9,114 nucleotides of DNA from an uncultured Collinsella sp. (GCA_900546825.1 UREE01000074.1:1-9114), one strand, 5' to 3'. Positions 1-6,510 are shown, numbered from the stretch's first letter. Notes: generated by a model not told the origin, from the sequence alone. A program made the numbers and translations.

Positions 1-119
1 CCCGTGCAAACGCCACCCTGGGCGCAGTCGGCGCAGGTGCCCTTTCGGTAGATACGCACGCACACGGCGACAAACGCAATGCCGATAACAGCCAACACAA
101 CAATATCGATAGGTGCCAT
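1..119 (-). CDS. FeoB-associated Cys-rich membrane protein (partial, C-terminus cut by window edge)
   Basis: Translation from the ATG at 119 gives 39 codons before the left edge. The protein starts MAPIDIVVLAVIGIAF, a single hydrophobic membrane segment at about residues 4-20, then a basic stretch (RIYRK, 22-26) and a cysteine cluster with C29, C32 and C38. This layout (very short, one N-terminal helix, positive patch, Cys-rich tail) is that of the small FeoB-associated Cys-rich membrane proteins found next to feoB; their biochemical role is not established, and a part in handling ferrous iron on the cytoplasmic face is inferred. The start is supported by a strong ribosome-binding site (GAGGAGG, read on the minus strand at 126-132) six bases upstream. 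The gene follows feoB on the same strand but lies beyond a good terminator, so it depends on readthrough or its own promoter. The C-terminus is not visible. Confidence 0.75.
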   Translation of the reverse strand, partial: MAPIDIVVLAVIGIAFVAVCVRIYRKGTCADCAQGGVCT

Positions 120-231
120 AGTAAGCCTCCTCTAGTTAACCAACACTTACTTTACCCCATTCTCCACCTACCAAAAAGGGACAGGTTTATTTTGGTCGGT
201 TTTATCTGCGGAAACGCCACATCTCCCTACC

Positions 232-266
232 AAAAAGCCCGAGTGTCGCTGGGACACCCGGGCTTT
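232..266 (-). terminator. Intrinsic terminator after feoB
   Basis: The arms AAAGCCCG (234-241) and CGGGCTTT (259-266) pair perfectly. After a single A/C mismatch they continue as GTGTC (243-247) and GACAC (253-257), closing a 5-base loop. Read on the minus strand the hairpin is followed by a run of five T (complement of 232-236). It lies about 30 bases past the feoB stop codon. There is no T run on the plus side, so it acts for the feo transcript only. Confidence 0.85.
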
Positions 267-293
267 CGGAAAGGGGTTGATCCTTATTCGGAC

Positions 294-2621
294 TTAAGCG
301 GAAACTGCGGCGGAAGCAGTGTTGGTCTCGTCCTCATCGGTCCAAGCATGTTTAGGCATGGGACGGAAGATCTGGAAGAGCATCGCGACCAGCAGCACGA
401 TAGCCACAACCGTCCAGAAGCCAAACTGACCCAGAACAAGCAGGTTGTAGAACTGGTTGATGAACAGGCCGATAACCCAAGCGAAGGCGCACTCGTAGCC
501 GATGGCAATCGCAGTCCACTTGCCGGAATCCATCTGGTTGCGGATAGTGCCCATAGCGGCAAAGCACGGGGCGCACAGCAGGTTGAACGCACCAAAGGCA
601 ACGCAAGCGCCCATAGTCGGGAACATGCCGGCGAACGCGGTCCACAGGCTCGGGTCGGTCTCGCCGGCGTCGGCGACGGACAGCAGCGAACCGGCGGTGG
701 CGACGACGTTCTCCTTAGCGACAAGGCCAGAGACAGTCAGGGCAGTTGCCTGCCAGGTGCTAAAGCCGAGCGGGGCGAAGATCCAGGCGACCAGGTTGCC
801 CAGCACGGCAAGCACGGAGTAGTCCATGAACTCCTCGGGGATGCCGTCCATCGCAGGCAGGAAGCCAAAGGAGCCGTTGTAGCTACCAAAGTTGGAGAGG
901 AACCAAACCACGACGGTGGACGCGAAGATGACCGTGCCGGCCTTCTTGATAAAGGCCCAACAGCGCTCCCACACGTGCAGTGCCCAAGAGCGGATCGCCG
1001 GGAAGTGGTAGGCGGGAAGCTCCATAACGAACGGGGTCGGGCGGCCGGCGAAGAGCTTAGTCTTCTTGAGCATGAGGCCCGAGGCGATGACGGCAAAGAC
1101 GCCCAGGAAGTAGAAGAGCGGGCTGATCCACGCGGCGGTGGTGGAAGAATCGCCGATGATGGAGCCCATGAGCAGGGCGATGATCGGCAGCTTAGCGCCA
1201 CAGGGAATAAACGTGGTGGTCATGACCGTCATACGGCGGTCCTTCTCGTTCTCGATGGTCTTGGTGGCCATGACGCCGGGGACGCCGCAGCCCGAGGACA
1301 CGAGCATGGGGATAAAGGACTTACCGGACAAGCCAAAGCGGCGGAACACGCGGTCCATGATGAAGGCGACGCGGGCCATATAGCCGCAGTCCTCCAGGAA
1401 GGACAGCATGACGAACAGCAGGAACATCTGCGGCACAAAGCCAAAGATGGCGCCCAGGCCGCCGACAATGCCGTCGCAGACCAGCGAATCGACCAGGCCA
1501 CCGTCCTCGGTGCCGCCCGCCACAAGGGCGTCGTGGACCATGGTGGTAATACCCGGAACATACGGGCCATACTCCGCCGGGTCAACCGAATCGGCAGCAT
1601 CGCCCGCGGCCTCGACAGCTGCGTCGTAGGCGTCGCGACCCTGGCCGAGCACATACCAACCGTCGGTACCAAAGAGCTGGTCGTTGGTGAAGTCGGTCAC
1701 CGTGCCGCCCAAGGTAGAAACGGCGATGTAGTACACGCAGAACATGATGACCACAAAGATCGGCAGGCCCAGGATACGGTTGGTAACCACGCGGTCGATC
1801 TTCTCGGAGGTGCTCATCTTTGCCGGAGCCTTGGTGAGGCACTCGTCAATGATGTGGGCAATCACGCCGTAACGCTCGCCGGTGATGATGGACTCGGCGT
1901 CGTCGTCGCAGTCCTGCTCGCACTGGGCGACCAGCTGCTCCACGCGAGCGGCCTTCTCCTTGGTGAGGTTGATGAGCTTGCAGGCGTCCGCATCGCGCTC
2001 GAACAGCTTGACGGCGTAGTAGCGACGCTTGTTGGCGGGAACGCTCGCCGGCAGGTTGTTCTCGATGTGGGTCAGAACGTCCTCGATGGCGGAATCGAAC
2101 CTGTGCGCCGGCGCGTCGGCCTTGGCAGCCGCCGACTTCTTGACCTGCTCAAAGAGCTCCTTGATGCCCTTGTTCTTAAGAGCCGAGATCATCATGACCG
2201 GACAACCGAGCTTCTTGGAGAGCTTGTCCGTGTCGATCTTATCGCCGTTCTTCTCGACCAGGTCGGCCATGTTGAGGGCAACGACCACGGGCAGGCCGGT
2301 CTCGATAACCTGAAGCGCCAGGTACAGGTTACGCTCGAGGTTGGTGGCATCGACCACCTGGACGACAACATCGGGCTCGCCGCTCATGAGGTAATCGCGC
2401 GAGCATTGCTCCTCGGGGCTGTAGGGGGAAAGCGAGTAGATGCCAGGGAGGTCCGTGATGGTAACGTTCTTGTCGCTTAGGAGCTTGGCCTCCTTTTTCT
2501 CAACCGTGACGCCGGGCCAGTTGCCAACGTAGCCGTTGGCGCCGGTGATCAGGTTGAAAAGCGTGGTCTTGCCGCAGTTGGGGTTACCCGCCAGTGCGAC
2601 ATGGATCTGAGAATCCGCCAT
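294..2621 (-). CDS. feoB: Ferrous iron transport protein B (FeoB)
   Basis: This 775-residue protein is the inner-membrane Fe(II) transporter of the Feo system, with a cytoplasmic GTPase domain fused to a membrane channel. G-protein motifs are clear: G1 GNPNCGKT (12-19), the G2 region GVTVEK (37-42), G3 DLPG (57-60), G4 NMAD (117-120) and G5 SALK (146-149). A helical regulatory segment follows to about 270. Hydrophobic segments then begin at about 284. The two conserved Gate motifs are visible as GCGVPG (444-449) and PCGAKLP (473-479). Between the first membrane helix and the GGLGAIFGFVPQ region lies a long acidic, mostly extracytoplasmic loop (about 304-380). The ATG at 2621 has an AGAAGG-type ribosome-binding site just upstream. 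The gene follows two feoA genes; a 123-bp gap containing a palindrome separates it from the nearer one. Length and motifs are normal for the family and the gene looks intact. Confidence 0.97.
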   Translation of the reverse strand: MADSQIHVALAGNPNCGKTTLFNLITGANGYVGNWPGVTVEKKEAKLLSDKNVTITDLPGIYSLSPYSPEEQCSRDYLMSGEPDVVVQVVDATNLERNLYLALQVIETGLPVVVALNMADLVEKNGDKIDTDKLSKKLGCPVMMISALKNKGIKELFEQVKKSAAAKADAPAHRFDSAIEDVLTHIENNLPASVPANKRRYYAVKLFERDADACKLINLTKEKAARVEQLVAQCEQDCDDDAESIITGERYGVIAHIIDECLTKAPAKMSTSEKIDRVVTNRILGLPIFVVIMFCVYYIAVSTLGGTVTDFTNDQLFGTDGWYVLGQGRDAYDAAVEAAGDAADSVDPAEYGPYVPGITTMVHDALVAGGTEDGGLVDSLVCDGIVGGLGAIFGFVPQMFLLFVMLSFLEDCGYMARVAFIMDRVFRRFGLSGKSFIPMLVSSGCGVPGVMATKTIENEKDRRMTVMTTTFIPCGAKLPIIALLMGSIIGDSSTTAAWISPLFYFLGVFAVIASGLMLKKTKLFAGRPTPFVMELPAYHFPAIRSWALHVWERCWAFIKKAGTVIFASTVVVWFLSNFGSYNGSFGFLPAMDGIPEEFMDYSVLAVLGNLVAWIFAPLGFSTWQATALTVSGLVAKENVVATAGSLLSVADAGETDPSLWTAFAGMFPTMGACVAFGAFNLLCAPCFAAMGTIRNQMDSGKWTAIAIGYECAFAWVIGLFINQFYNLLVLGQFGFWTVVAIVLLVAMLFQIFRPMPKHAWTDEDETNTASAAVSA

Positions 2622-2696
2622 TCAATCCTTCTTCCTTGTGTGCCCGCGCTGCTTTCTCCGCGCAGGCTGGATAATGTGCTTTAAAGTTGCTGCATT

Positions 2697-2716
2697 AAGT
2701 TAGAAATACCTAACTT
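2697..2716. promoter_or_regulatory. 20-bp palindrome upstream of feoB, candidate iron-repressor operator
   Basis: The arms AAGTTAG (2697-2703) and CTAACTT (2710-2716) are perfect inverted repeats around a 6-base centre. On the minus strand the core reads AGTTAGGTATTTCTAACTT, which resembles binding sites of DtxR/IdeR-type metal repressors (TTAGGTnnnnCCTAA-like). It sits about 75 bases before the feoB start, inside the feoA-feoB gap, so it could control an internal promoter for feoB. There is no T run beside it, so it is not a terminator. The assignment to a DtxR-family regulator is inferred from resemblance and gene context. Confidence 0.5.
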
Positions 2717-2744
2717 TACCTGCAGAAATATACGCCGCGAGTCC

Positions 2745-2966
2745 TTACTGGACCTCGACGACAGCGGCCTCCTCCTTGCGGATGGAAAGCTCGTAGCCGC
2801 GCACGTTGATCTCGACCGGATCTCCGAGCGGTGCAACCTTAACGACCTTGAACGAAGTGCCCTTGATGAGGCCCAAGTCCATAAGGTGGCGGCGCAGCGC
2901 GCCCTCACCGTGAAGCTTGACGATGGTAGAGCTCTCGCCCACCTTAACGTCACCCAACGTCTTCAT
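2745..2966 (-). CDS. feoA: FeoA domain protein (second of the pair, nearest feoB)
   Basis: This is a 73-residue single SH3-like FeoA domain. FeoA is a small cytoplasmic protein thought to bind FeoB and support Fe(II) uptake. Visible features are the opening TLGDVKVGES (3-12), the central RRHLMDLGLIKGTSF (25-39, the family's LxxLGLxxG signature) and the closing VRGYELSIRKEEAAVVEV (55-72). The length is typical of the family. A GGGGGA ribosome-binding site lies 8 bases before the ATG at 2966. It follows the other feoA by 38 bases, so the two are probably co-transcribed. The two FeoA proteins are clearly different sequences rather than a recent duplication. Confidence 0.93.
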   Translation of the reverse strand: MKTLGDVKVGESSTIVKLHGEGALRRHLMDLGLIKGTSFKVVKVAPLGDPVEINVRGYELSIRKEEAAVVEVQ

Positions 2967-3005
2967 CCTCTTGTCCCCCTTTCGGTTTTAATGAAATGCT
3001 GCGGA

Positions 3006-3248
3006 CTAACCGACGGTCATGATGTGCATGGCAACCTTGGAATCGATGCCAAAACGTGCGCCCAGCACCGTGACGATGATATTGGCGCCACTCGAGCTCA
3101 ACACGTGGATTTCGCTGCCCTCGACAAAGCCAAGGTCCTTGAGGTGGTGCTTCATATCCTCATTGCCCTTTACACGAGACACGCGCACGGTTTCGCCCGC
3201 TTTTACCATCGAAAGCGGCATTGCCGGCATCTGCGGTCCGCAAGACAT
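3006..3248 (-). CDS. feoA: FeoA domain protein (first gene of the feo operon)
   Basis: This is an 80-residue FeoA-family protein. The domain runs from about residue 11 (PLSMVKAGETVRV) through HHLKDLGFVEGSEI (34-47, the FeoA LxxLGFxxG signature) to GARFGIDSKVAMHIMTV (63-79). The start at 3248 is chosen because TAGGAG lies at the right distance upstream. Starts at Met7, Met10 or Met14 would match shorter family members but lack such a site. The chosen start adds an N-terminal extension containing a cysteine and two extra methionines (MSCGPQMPAM), which might be a metal ligand or just variable sequence. The gene is promoter-proximal in feoA-feoA-feoB and is preceded by a 54-bp inverted repeat. 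Confidence 0.92.
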   Translation of the reverse strand: MSCGPQMPAMPLSMVKAGETVRVSRVKGNEDMKHHLKDLGFVEGSEIHVLSSSGANIIVTVLGARFGIDSKVAMHIMTVG

Positions 3249-3290
3249 GAGTGGCTCCTAACGTCAGTTCGTCCTTAACATCGACGCAGC

Positions 3291-3344
3291 AAAAGTTAAC
3301 CACGTCTATGTTCGCTACAGTAAACTAGCACGTGGTTAACTTTT
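3291..3344. promoter_or_regulatory. Long inverted repeat upstream of the feo operon, candidate paired operator
   Basis: The arms AAAAGTTAACCACGT (3291-3305) and ACGTGGTTAACTTTT (3330-3344) are perfect 15-bp inverted repeats separated by 24 bases. The right-hand gene on this strand starts 42 bases away at 3248, so the repeat covers the region where the feo promoter must lie. Each arm contains the self-palindromic GTTAAC, which suggests two symmetrical binding sites rather than an RNA hairpin. The spacer is AT-richer than the surroundings but I cannot fix -35 and -10 boxes in it with confidence. A terminator role is unlikely because no extended T run follows on the minus strand. Confidence 0.5.
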
Positions 3345-3391
3345 TGGAAAGGGTCCCTATTCAGTTTTCGAAAAAGTTTCCCATACGAAAC

Positions 3392-3427
3392 AAAAAGGCG
3401 CGGCAAAGGACCATCCTTTACCGCGCC
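3392..3427 (-). terminator. Intrinsic terminator after the HPr gene
   Basis: The arms GGCGCGG (3397-3403) and CCGCGCC (3421-3427) form the base of a hairpin. After one C/A mismatch it continues as AAAGGA (3405-3410) and TCCTTT (3414-3419) around a 3-base loop. On the minus strand five T residues follow (complement of 3392-3396). The stop codon of the HPr gene is 10 bases upstream of the stem, which separates HPr transcription from the feo operon. Confidence 0.85.
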
Positions 3428-3436
3428 CTGTCATGC

Positions 3437-3685
3437 TTAGAGCGAGAGGTTTCTGATCGATGTGACGCAGGAGGCCTCATCCACGCCCGAAACGCGAAAG
3501 ACGACACTCTCGCCACATTCGCCGTAAAGCGCCATGAGGCCCATCACGTCACGGCCGTCGGTATGGCGGTCGCCGATGCTGACCGACACGTCGCTACGAT
3601 GCTTGGCAATGATGTCATAGAGCAGCGCAACCGGGCGGGCATGTAATCCCAACGGATCTTTAATCGTCTTTGTAAACTCGACCAT
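3437..3685 (-). CDS. ptsH: HPr family phosphocarrier protein with Asp46
   Basis: This is an 82-residue HPr-type protein. HPr carries phosphate from enzyme I to sugar-specific EIIA domains of the phosphotransferase system in the cytoplasm. The active-site motif LGLHARPVALL puts the phosphorylatable histidine exactly at canonical position 15, with Arg17 following. At the regulatory site, where low-GC Gram-positive bacteria have Ser46 in a SIMGVM context, this protein has DVMGLM with Asp46. The start at 3685 is preferred over the in-frame ATG at 3709 because GGGAGGGG lies immediately upstream and because the numbering then matches other HPr proteins. The gene stands alone, bounded by terminators on both sides and not beside ptsI, so a role as a specialised HPr paralogue rather than the main sugar-uptake HPr remains possible. 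Confidence 0.88.
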   Translation of the reverse strand: MVEFTKTIKDPLGLHARPVALLYDIIAKHRSDVSVSIGDRHTDGRDVMGLMALYGECGESVVFRVSGVDEASCVTSIRNLSL

Positions 3686-3740
3686 GTCCCCTCCCACGAC
3701 ATCGCACATTCGGCCGGCAAAACCCAGCCACGTGGTAGTT

Positions 3741-3770
3741 ATTGTACGTTACCGGCGCACCCCCGTTCCA
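3741..3770 (-). promoter_or_regulatory. Possible promoter of the HPr gene
   Basis: The minus strand carries TACAAT (complement of 3741-3746), a good match to a -10 box, about 55 bases before the HPr start. The -35 region about 17-18 bases further upstream is poor (GGAACG-like). Transcription would start close to an 8-bp palindrome CCACGTGG at 3728-3735. The placement between the aspS terminator and the HPr gene is right, but the assignment rests mainly on one hexamer. Confidence 0.3.
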
Positions 3771-3771
3771 C

Positions 3772-3807
3772 AAAAAAACGAGGGAAGGCACGCGTCCTTC
3801 CCTCGTT
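3772..3807 (-). terminator. Intrinsic terminator after aspS
   Basis: A perfect stem of 12 pairs is formed by AACGAGGGAAGG (3777-3788) and CCTTCCCTCGTT (3796-3807) around the 7-base loop CACGCGT. On the minus strand the stem runs directly into seven T residues (complement of 3772-3778). It lies about 24 bases past the aspS stop. This is the clearest terminator in the window. Confidence 0.92.
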
Positions 3808-3830
3808 GCGGGCAATATGTAGCCGCTCGC

Positions 3831-5618
3831 TTACATCAGGCGCAGGCTGACATCCTTGAGCTGGGCGCCGGAAACGGCACTCGGAGCGCCCGACATAAGG
3901 TCGGAGCCGCTGGCCGTCTTGGGGAACGCCATGACGTCGCGGATGGAGTCGGAACCGGTGAGCAGCATGCACACGCGATCCAGACCCAGAGCGAAACCGC
4001 CCATCGGGGGTGCACCAAACTTGAGCGCCTCCATGAGGAAGCCAAACTGCGACTCGGCGCGCTCCTCGGTAAAGCCCAGGAGCTTGAGCATGGACATCTG
4101 CATCTCGGCGTTGTGGATACGCATACCGCCGCCGCCGGCCTCAAAGCCGTCCATGACAAAGTCGTAGGTGCACGAACCGGCTGCCAGCGGGTCGGCCTCG
4201 ATCTTGGCGATGTCGGTCTCGGTCGGCAGGGTGAAGGGCTGGTGCTCGGCAGCGTAAGCCTTGCGATCCTCGTCCCAGTGGAACAGCGGGAAGTTGACGA
4301 CCCACAGGAAGTCGTGGCCCTCGCGCTTGATCTCGAGCGCATTGGCCATGTGGGAACGCATGCCGCCCAGGATCTCGTCGGAGAGCAGGCGCGGACCGGC
4401 GGCGAACATCACAAGGTCGCCGGGCTCGACGCCCATGCGCTCGCGCAGAGCCGCCATCTCCTCGTCCGAGAAGAACTTGACGATGGGGCTGTTGATGGAG
4501 CCGTCCTCGCGGAATGCGATCCAGGCCAGGCCCTTGGCGCCAAACGTGGAGGCCACACCGGCGAGCTTATCGATCTTGGCGCGAGCCCAGGCACCGGCGC
4601 CCTTGGCGTTGATGGCCTTGACGACGGAGCCCTCCTCGTTTGCGGCAGTCGCAAAGACCTTGAACTTGGAGTTGGCAAAGATGTCGGTCAGGTCGACCAG
4701 GTGCATGCCATAGCGGGTATCGGGCTTGTCAGAGCCATAGGTGTCCATGGCTTCCCAATAGTCCATGCGGCGCAGCGGCGTGGGCATCTCGACACCCATG
4801 CGGCCGAAGGCGTCGGCCAGGACCTCCTCGAGCGCGCTCATAACGTCGTTCTGGTCCACGAAGGACATCTCGATATCGACCTGGGTGAACTCGGGCTGAC
4901 GGTCGGCACGCAAGTCCTCGTCGCGGAAGCACTTGGCAACCTGGTAGTAGCGCTCGACGCCACCGACCATAAGCAGCTGCTTCAGGAGCTGAGGGGACTG
5001 CGGCAGGGCGTAGAAGTTGCCCGGCTGGATGCGGCTGGGAACGATGAAGTCGCGGGCGCCCTCGGGCGTGGACTTGAACAGGGAGGGCGTCTCGACCTCC
5101 ATGAACTCACGGTTGTGCAGCGCCTCGCGAATGGCAAAGGTAAAGTCGGAGCGCAGCTTGAGGTTGGCCATCATCTCGGGACGACGGAGGTCCAGATAGC
5201 GATAGCGCAGACGGGTGTCCTCGCTGGTCTCGATGCCGTCCTCAATCTGGAACGGCGGGGTGACGGATGTGTTGAGCACCTCGGCGTGGTCGGTCAGGAC
5301 CTCGATCTCGCCGGTCGCGAGCTTGGTGTTGGTGGTCTCCTCGCCACGGGCGCGCACGACGCCGTGAATCTTGATGGGCCACTCGGGACGCATGGTCTCG
5401 GCGATCTTAAAGGCGTCGCCGTCGGAGTGCTCGGGGTCGAAGGTGAGCTGCGTGATGCCCTCGCGGTCGCGAAGGTCGCAGAAGATAAGGCCGCCGTGGT
5501 CGCGGCGACGGCTCACCCAACCGGTAAGGGTGACCTCTTCGCCCACGTTCTCGCGGCGAAGCTCGCCGCAGGTACGGGTGTGCATGGAATGCTCGTCGAT
5601 GGGACGGGTCTGGCTCAT
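3831..5618 (-). CDS. aspS: Aspartyl-tRNA synthetase (bacterial type)
   Basis: This 595-residue class II synthetase charges tRNA-Asp with aspartate. The N-terminal anticodon-binding OB fold spans about 14-110 (LTGWVSRRRDHGGLIF, 31-46). Motif 1 lies around VETPSLFKSTPEGARDF (175-191). Motif 2 is FRDEDLRADRQPEFTQVD (231-248). The bacterial GAD insertion fills roughly 300-430, and motif 3 is GGFALGLDRVCMLL (540-553). The start at 5618 has AAAGGAGG nine bases upstream; Met12 aligns with the E. coli start but has no comparable site, so an 11-residue N-terminal extension is likely. His41 aligns with Leu30 of the strictly specific E. coli enzyme and with the His of the non-discriminating Pseudomonas enzyme, so this AspRS may also charge tRNA-Asn. 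It is divergent from serB and ends at a strong terminator. Confidence 0.97.
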   Translation of the reverse strand: MSQTRPIDEHSMHTRTCGELRRENVGEEVTLTGWVSRRRDHGGLIFCDLRDREGITQLTFDPEHSDGDAFKIAETMRPEWPIKIHGVVRARGEETTNTKLATGEIEVLTDHAEVLNTSVTPPFQIEDGIETSEDTRLRYRYLDLRRPEMMANLKLRSDFTFAIREALHNREFMEVETPSLFKSTPEGARDFIVPSRIQPGNFYALPQSPQLLKQLLMVGGVERYYQVAKCFRDEDLRADRQPEFTQVDIEMSFVDQNDVMSALEEVLADAFGRMGVEMPTPLRRMDYWEAMDTYGSDKPDTRYGMHLVDLTDIFANSKFKVFATAANEEGSVVKAINAKGAGAWARAKIDKLAGVASTFGAKGLAWIAFREDGSINSPIVKFFSDEEMAALRERMGVEPGDLVMFAAGPRLLSDEILGGMRSHMANALEIKREGHDFLWVVNFPLFHWDEDRKAYAAEHQPFTLPTETDIAKIEADPLAAGSCTYDFVMDGFEAGGGGMRIHNAEMQMSMLKLLGFTEERAESQFGFLMEALKFGAPPMGGFALGLDRVCMLLTGSDSIRDVMAFPKTASGSDLMSGAPSAVSGAQLKDVSLRLM

Positions 5619-5645
5619 ACCAGTGATCCTCCTTTATGGATCTGT

Positions 5646-5670
5646 GCCGCCCCGTGTCGTTCCGGGCGGC
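5646..5670 (-). promoter_or_regulatory. GC-rich hairpin in the aspS leader
   Basis: GCCGCCC (5646-5652) and GGGCGGC (5664-5670) can pair as a 7-bp stem with an 11-base loop in the 5' leader of aspS, about 28 bases before the start codon and just ahead of the ribosome-binding site. A possible -10 box TAAGAT (complement of 5724-5729) lies upstream, which would place the hairpin within the transcript. No T-box features were found in this leader. It may affect mRNA stability or translation, or may be chance in GC-rich DNA. Confidence 0.25.
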
Positions 5671-5874
5671 GTCGTACAGATTTGCCTGGCCTGCGTAAAC
5701 CGCGCAGCCAGACATGGCGTTCTATCTTATCGCACCTGTGTCGATGTGCCGCGAAAAAGTAGCTCTTGCCCAAAGACTTGACGGAGACGAAACAATTGAC
5801 ACGCCGCGGCACCCGCCCGCACTCGTCACGTGCGACAATATGCCCCAATAAAACAGCACTCGGAAAGGCCCGCC

Positions 5875-6510
5875 ATGACTGCACGCCTCATCGTTATGGA
5901 TATCGACTCCACGCTCATCAACCAGGAGGTCATCGACCTGTTGGGCGAAGAGGCCGGCGTGGGCGAGCAGGTGGCACAGATCACCGAACGCGCCATGCGC
6001 GGCGAGCTTGACTTTAAGCAGGCGCTCGAGGAGCGCGTGGGGCTGCTCGCCGGCCTGGACGAGAGCGTGTTCGAGCGCACCTTTGAGCGCGTGACATTTA
6101 CCCCCGGCGCGTTGGAGCTTGTGCACTCAGCGCACAGCAAGGGCTGGAAGGTCGGCGTGGTAAGCGGCGGCTTTCACGAGGTCGCCGACAAGATCGTGGC
6201 CGCCGCGGGCATCGATTTTTGCCTGGCCAACCGCCTGGAAGTCGTGGACGGCAAGCTCACCGGCAAGCTGGCGGCCGACATCGTGACCAAGGAGTCCAAG
6301 CTCATCCAGCTGCTAGATTGGGCAGTTGAGTGCGGCGTCGATATGGCCCACACGGTCGCGATCGGCGACGGCGCCAACGACATCCCCATGATTCAGGCCG
6401 CGGGCACGGGCATCGCGTTTTGCGCCAAGCCCAAGACGCGCGAGGCGGCCCCGTTTGCCATCGACGAACGCAACCTGATGCTCGCCATGGACATCATCCT
6501 GCGCGACTAG
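5875..6510 (+). CDS. serB: Phosphoserine phosphatase (HAD family, no ACT domain)
   Basis: This 211-residue cytoplasmic HAD hydrolase matches the catalytic part of SerB, which converts O-phosphoserine to serine in the last step of serine synthesis. HAD motif I is MDIDSTLI with nucleophile Asp9 and acid/base Asp11. Glu18 follows in QEVIDLL, at the place of the substrate-contacting glutamate. Motif II is VVSGGF (95-100), motif III lysine lies in KESK (139-142), and the metal-binding motif is GDGANDIPM (164-172). E. coli SerB is about 322 residues because of an N-terminal extension; this one lacks it and is of the short type. The start at 5875 is chosen over the in-frame ATG at 5830 because GGAAAGG lies six bases upstream and the catalytic motif then falls at the usual distance from the N-terminus. 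Dephosphorylation of another small phosphate ester cannot be excluded from sequence alone. Confidence 0.9.
   Translation: MTARLIVMDIDSTLINQEVIDLLGEEAGVGEQVAQITERAMRGELDFKQALEERVGLLAGLDESVFERTFERVTFTPGALELVHSAHSKGWKVGVVSGGFHEVADKIVAAAGIDFCLANRLEVVDGKLTGKLAADIVTKESKLIQLLDWAVECGVDMAHTVAIGDGANDIPMIQAAGTGIAFCAKPKTREAAPFAIDERNLMLAMDIILRD

Noticed and set aside
192..2480. A 762-codon open frame on the plus strand opposite feoB
   Set aside because: It is exactly antisense to feoB, whose motifs are complete. Its composition (rich in Gly, His, Asp, Arg) is typical of the mirror frame of a GC-rich gene, and it has no recognisable domain.
2642..2668. A GC-rich imperfect hairpin between feoA and feoB considered as a terminator
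   Set aside because: The stem is short with a mismatch and is not followed by T residues on the minus strand.
3728..3735. CCACGTGG palindrome near the HPr promoter, with another CACGTG at 5826-5831 upstream of serB
   Set aside because: Eight- and six-base palindromes of this composition are expected by chance in GC-rich DNA, and the two contexts share nothing else.
5407..5715. A 102-codon minus-strand frame starting in the aspS leader and overlapping the aspS start, considered as a leader peptide
   Set aside because: No ribosome-binding site precedes its ATG, it overlaps aspS out of frame for about 70 codons, and its sequence there is Arg/Pro-rich shadow coding.
3684..5762. A 692-codon open frame on the plus strand opposite aspS
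   Set aside because: It is antisense to a complete and well-conserved aspS, with biased low-complexity composition and no family features.
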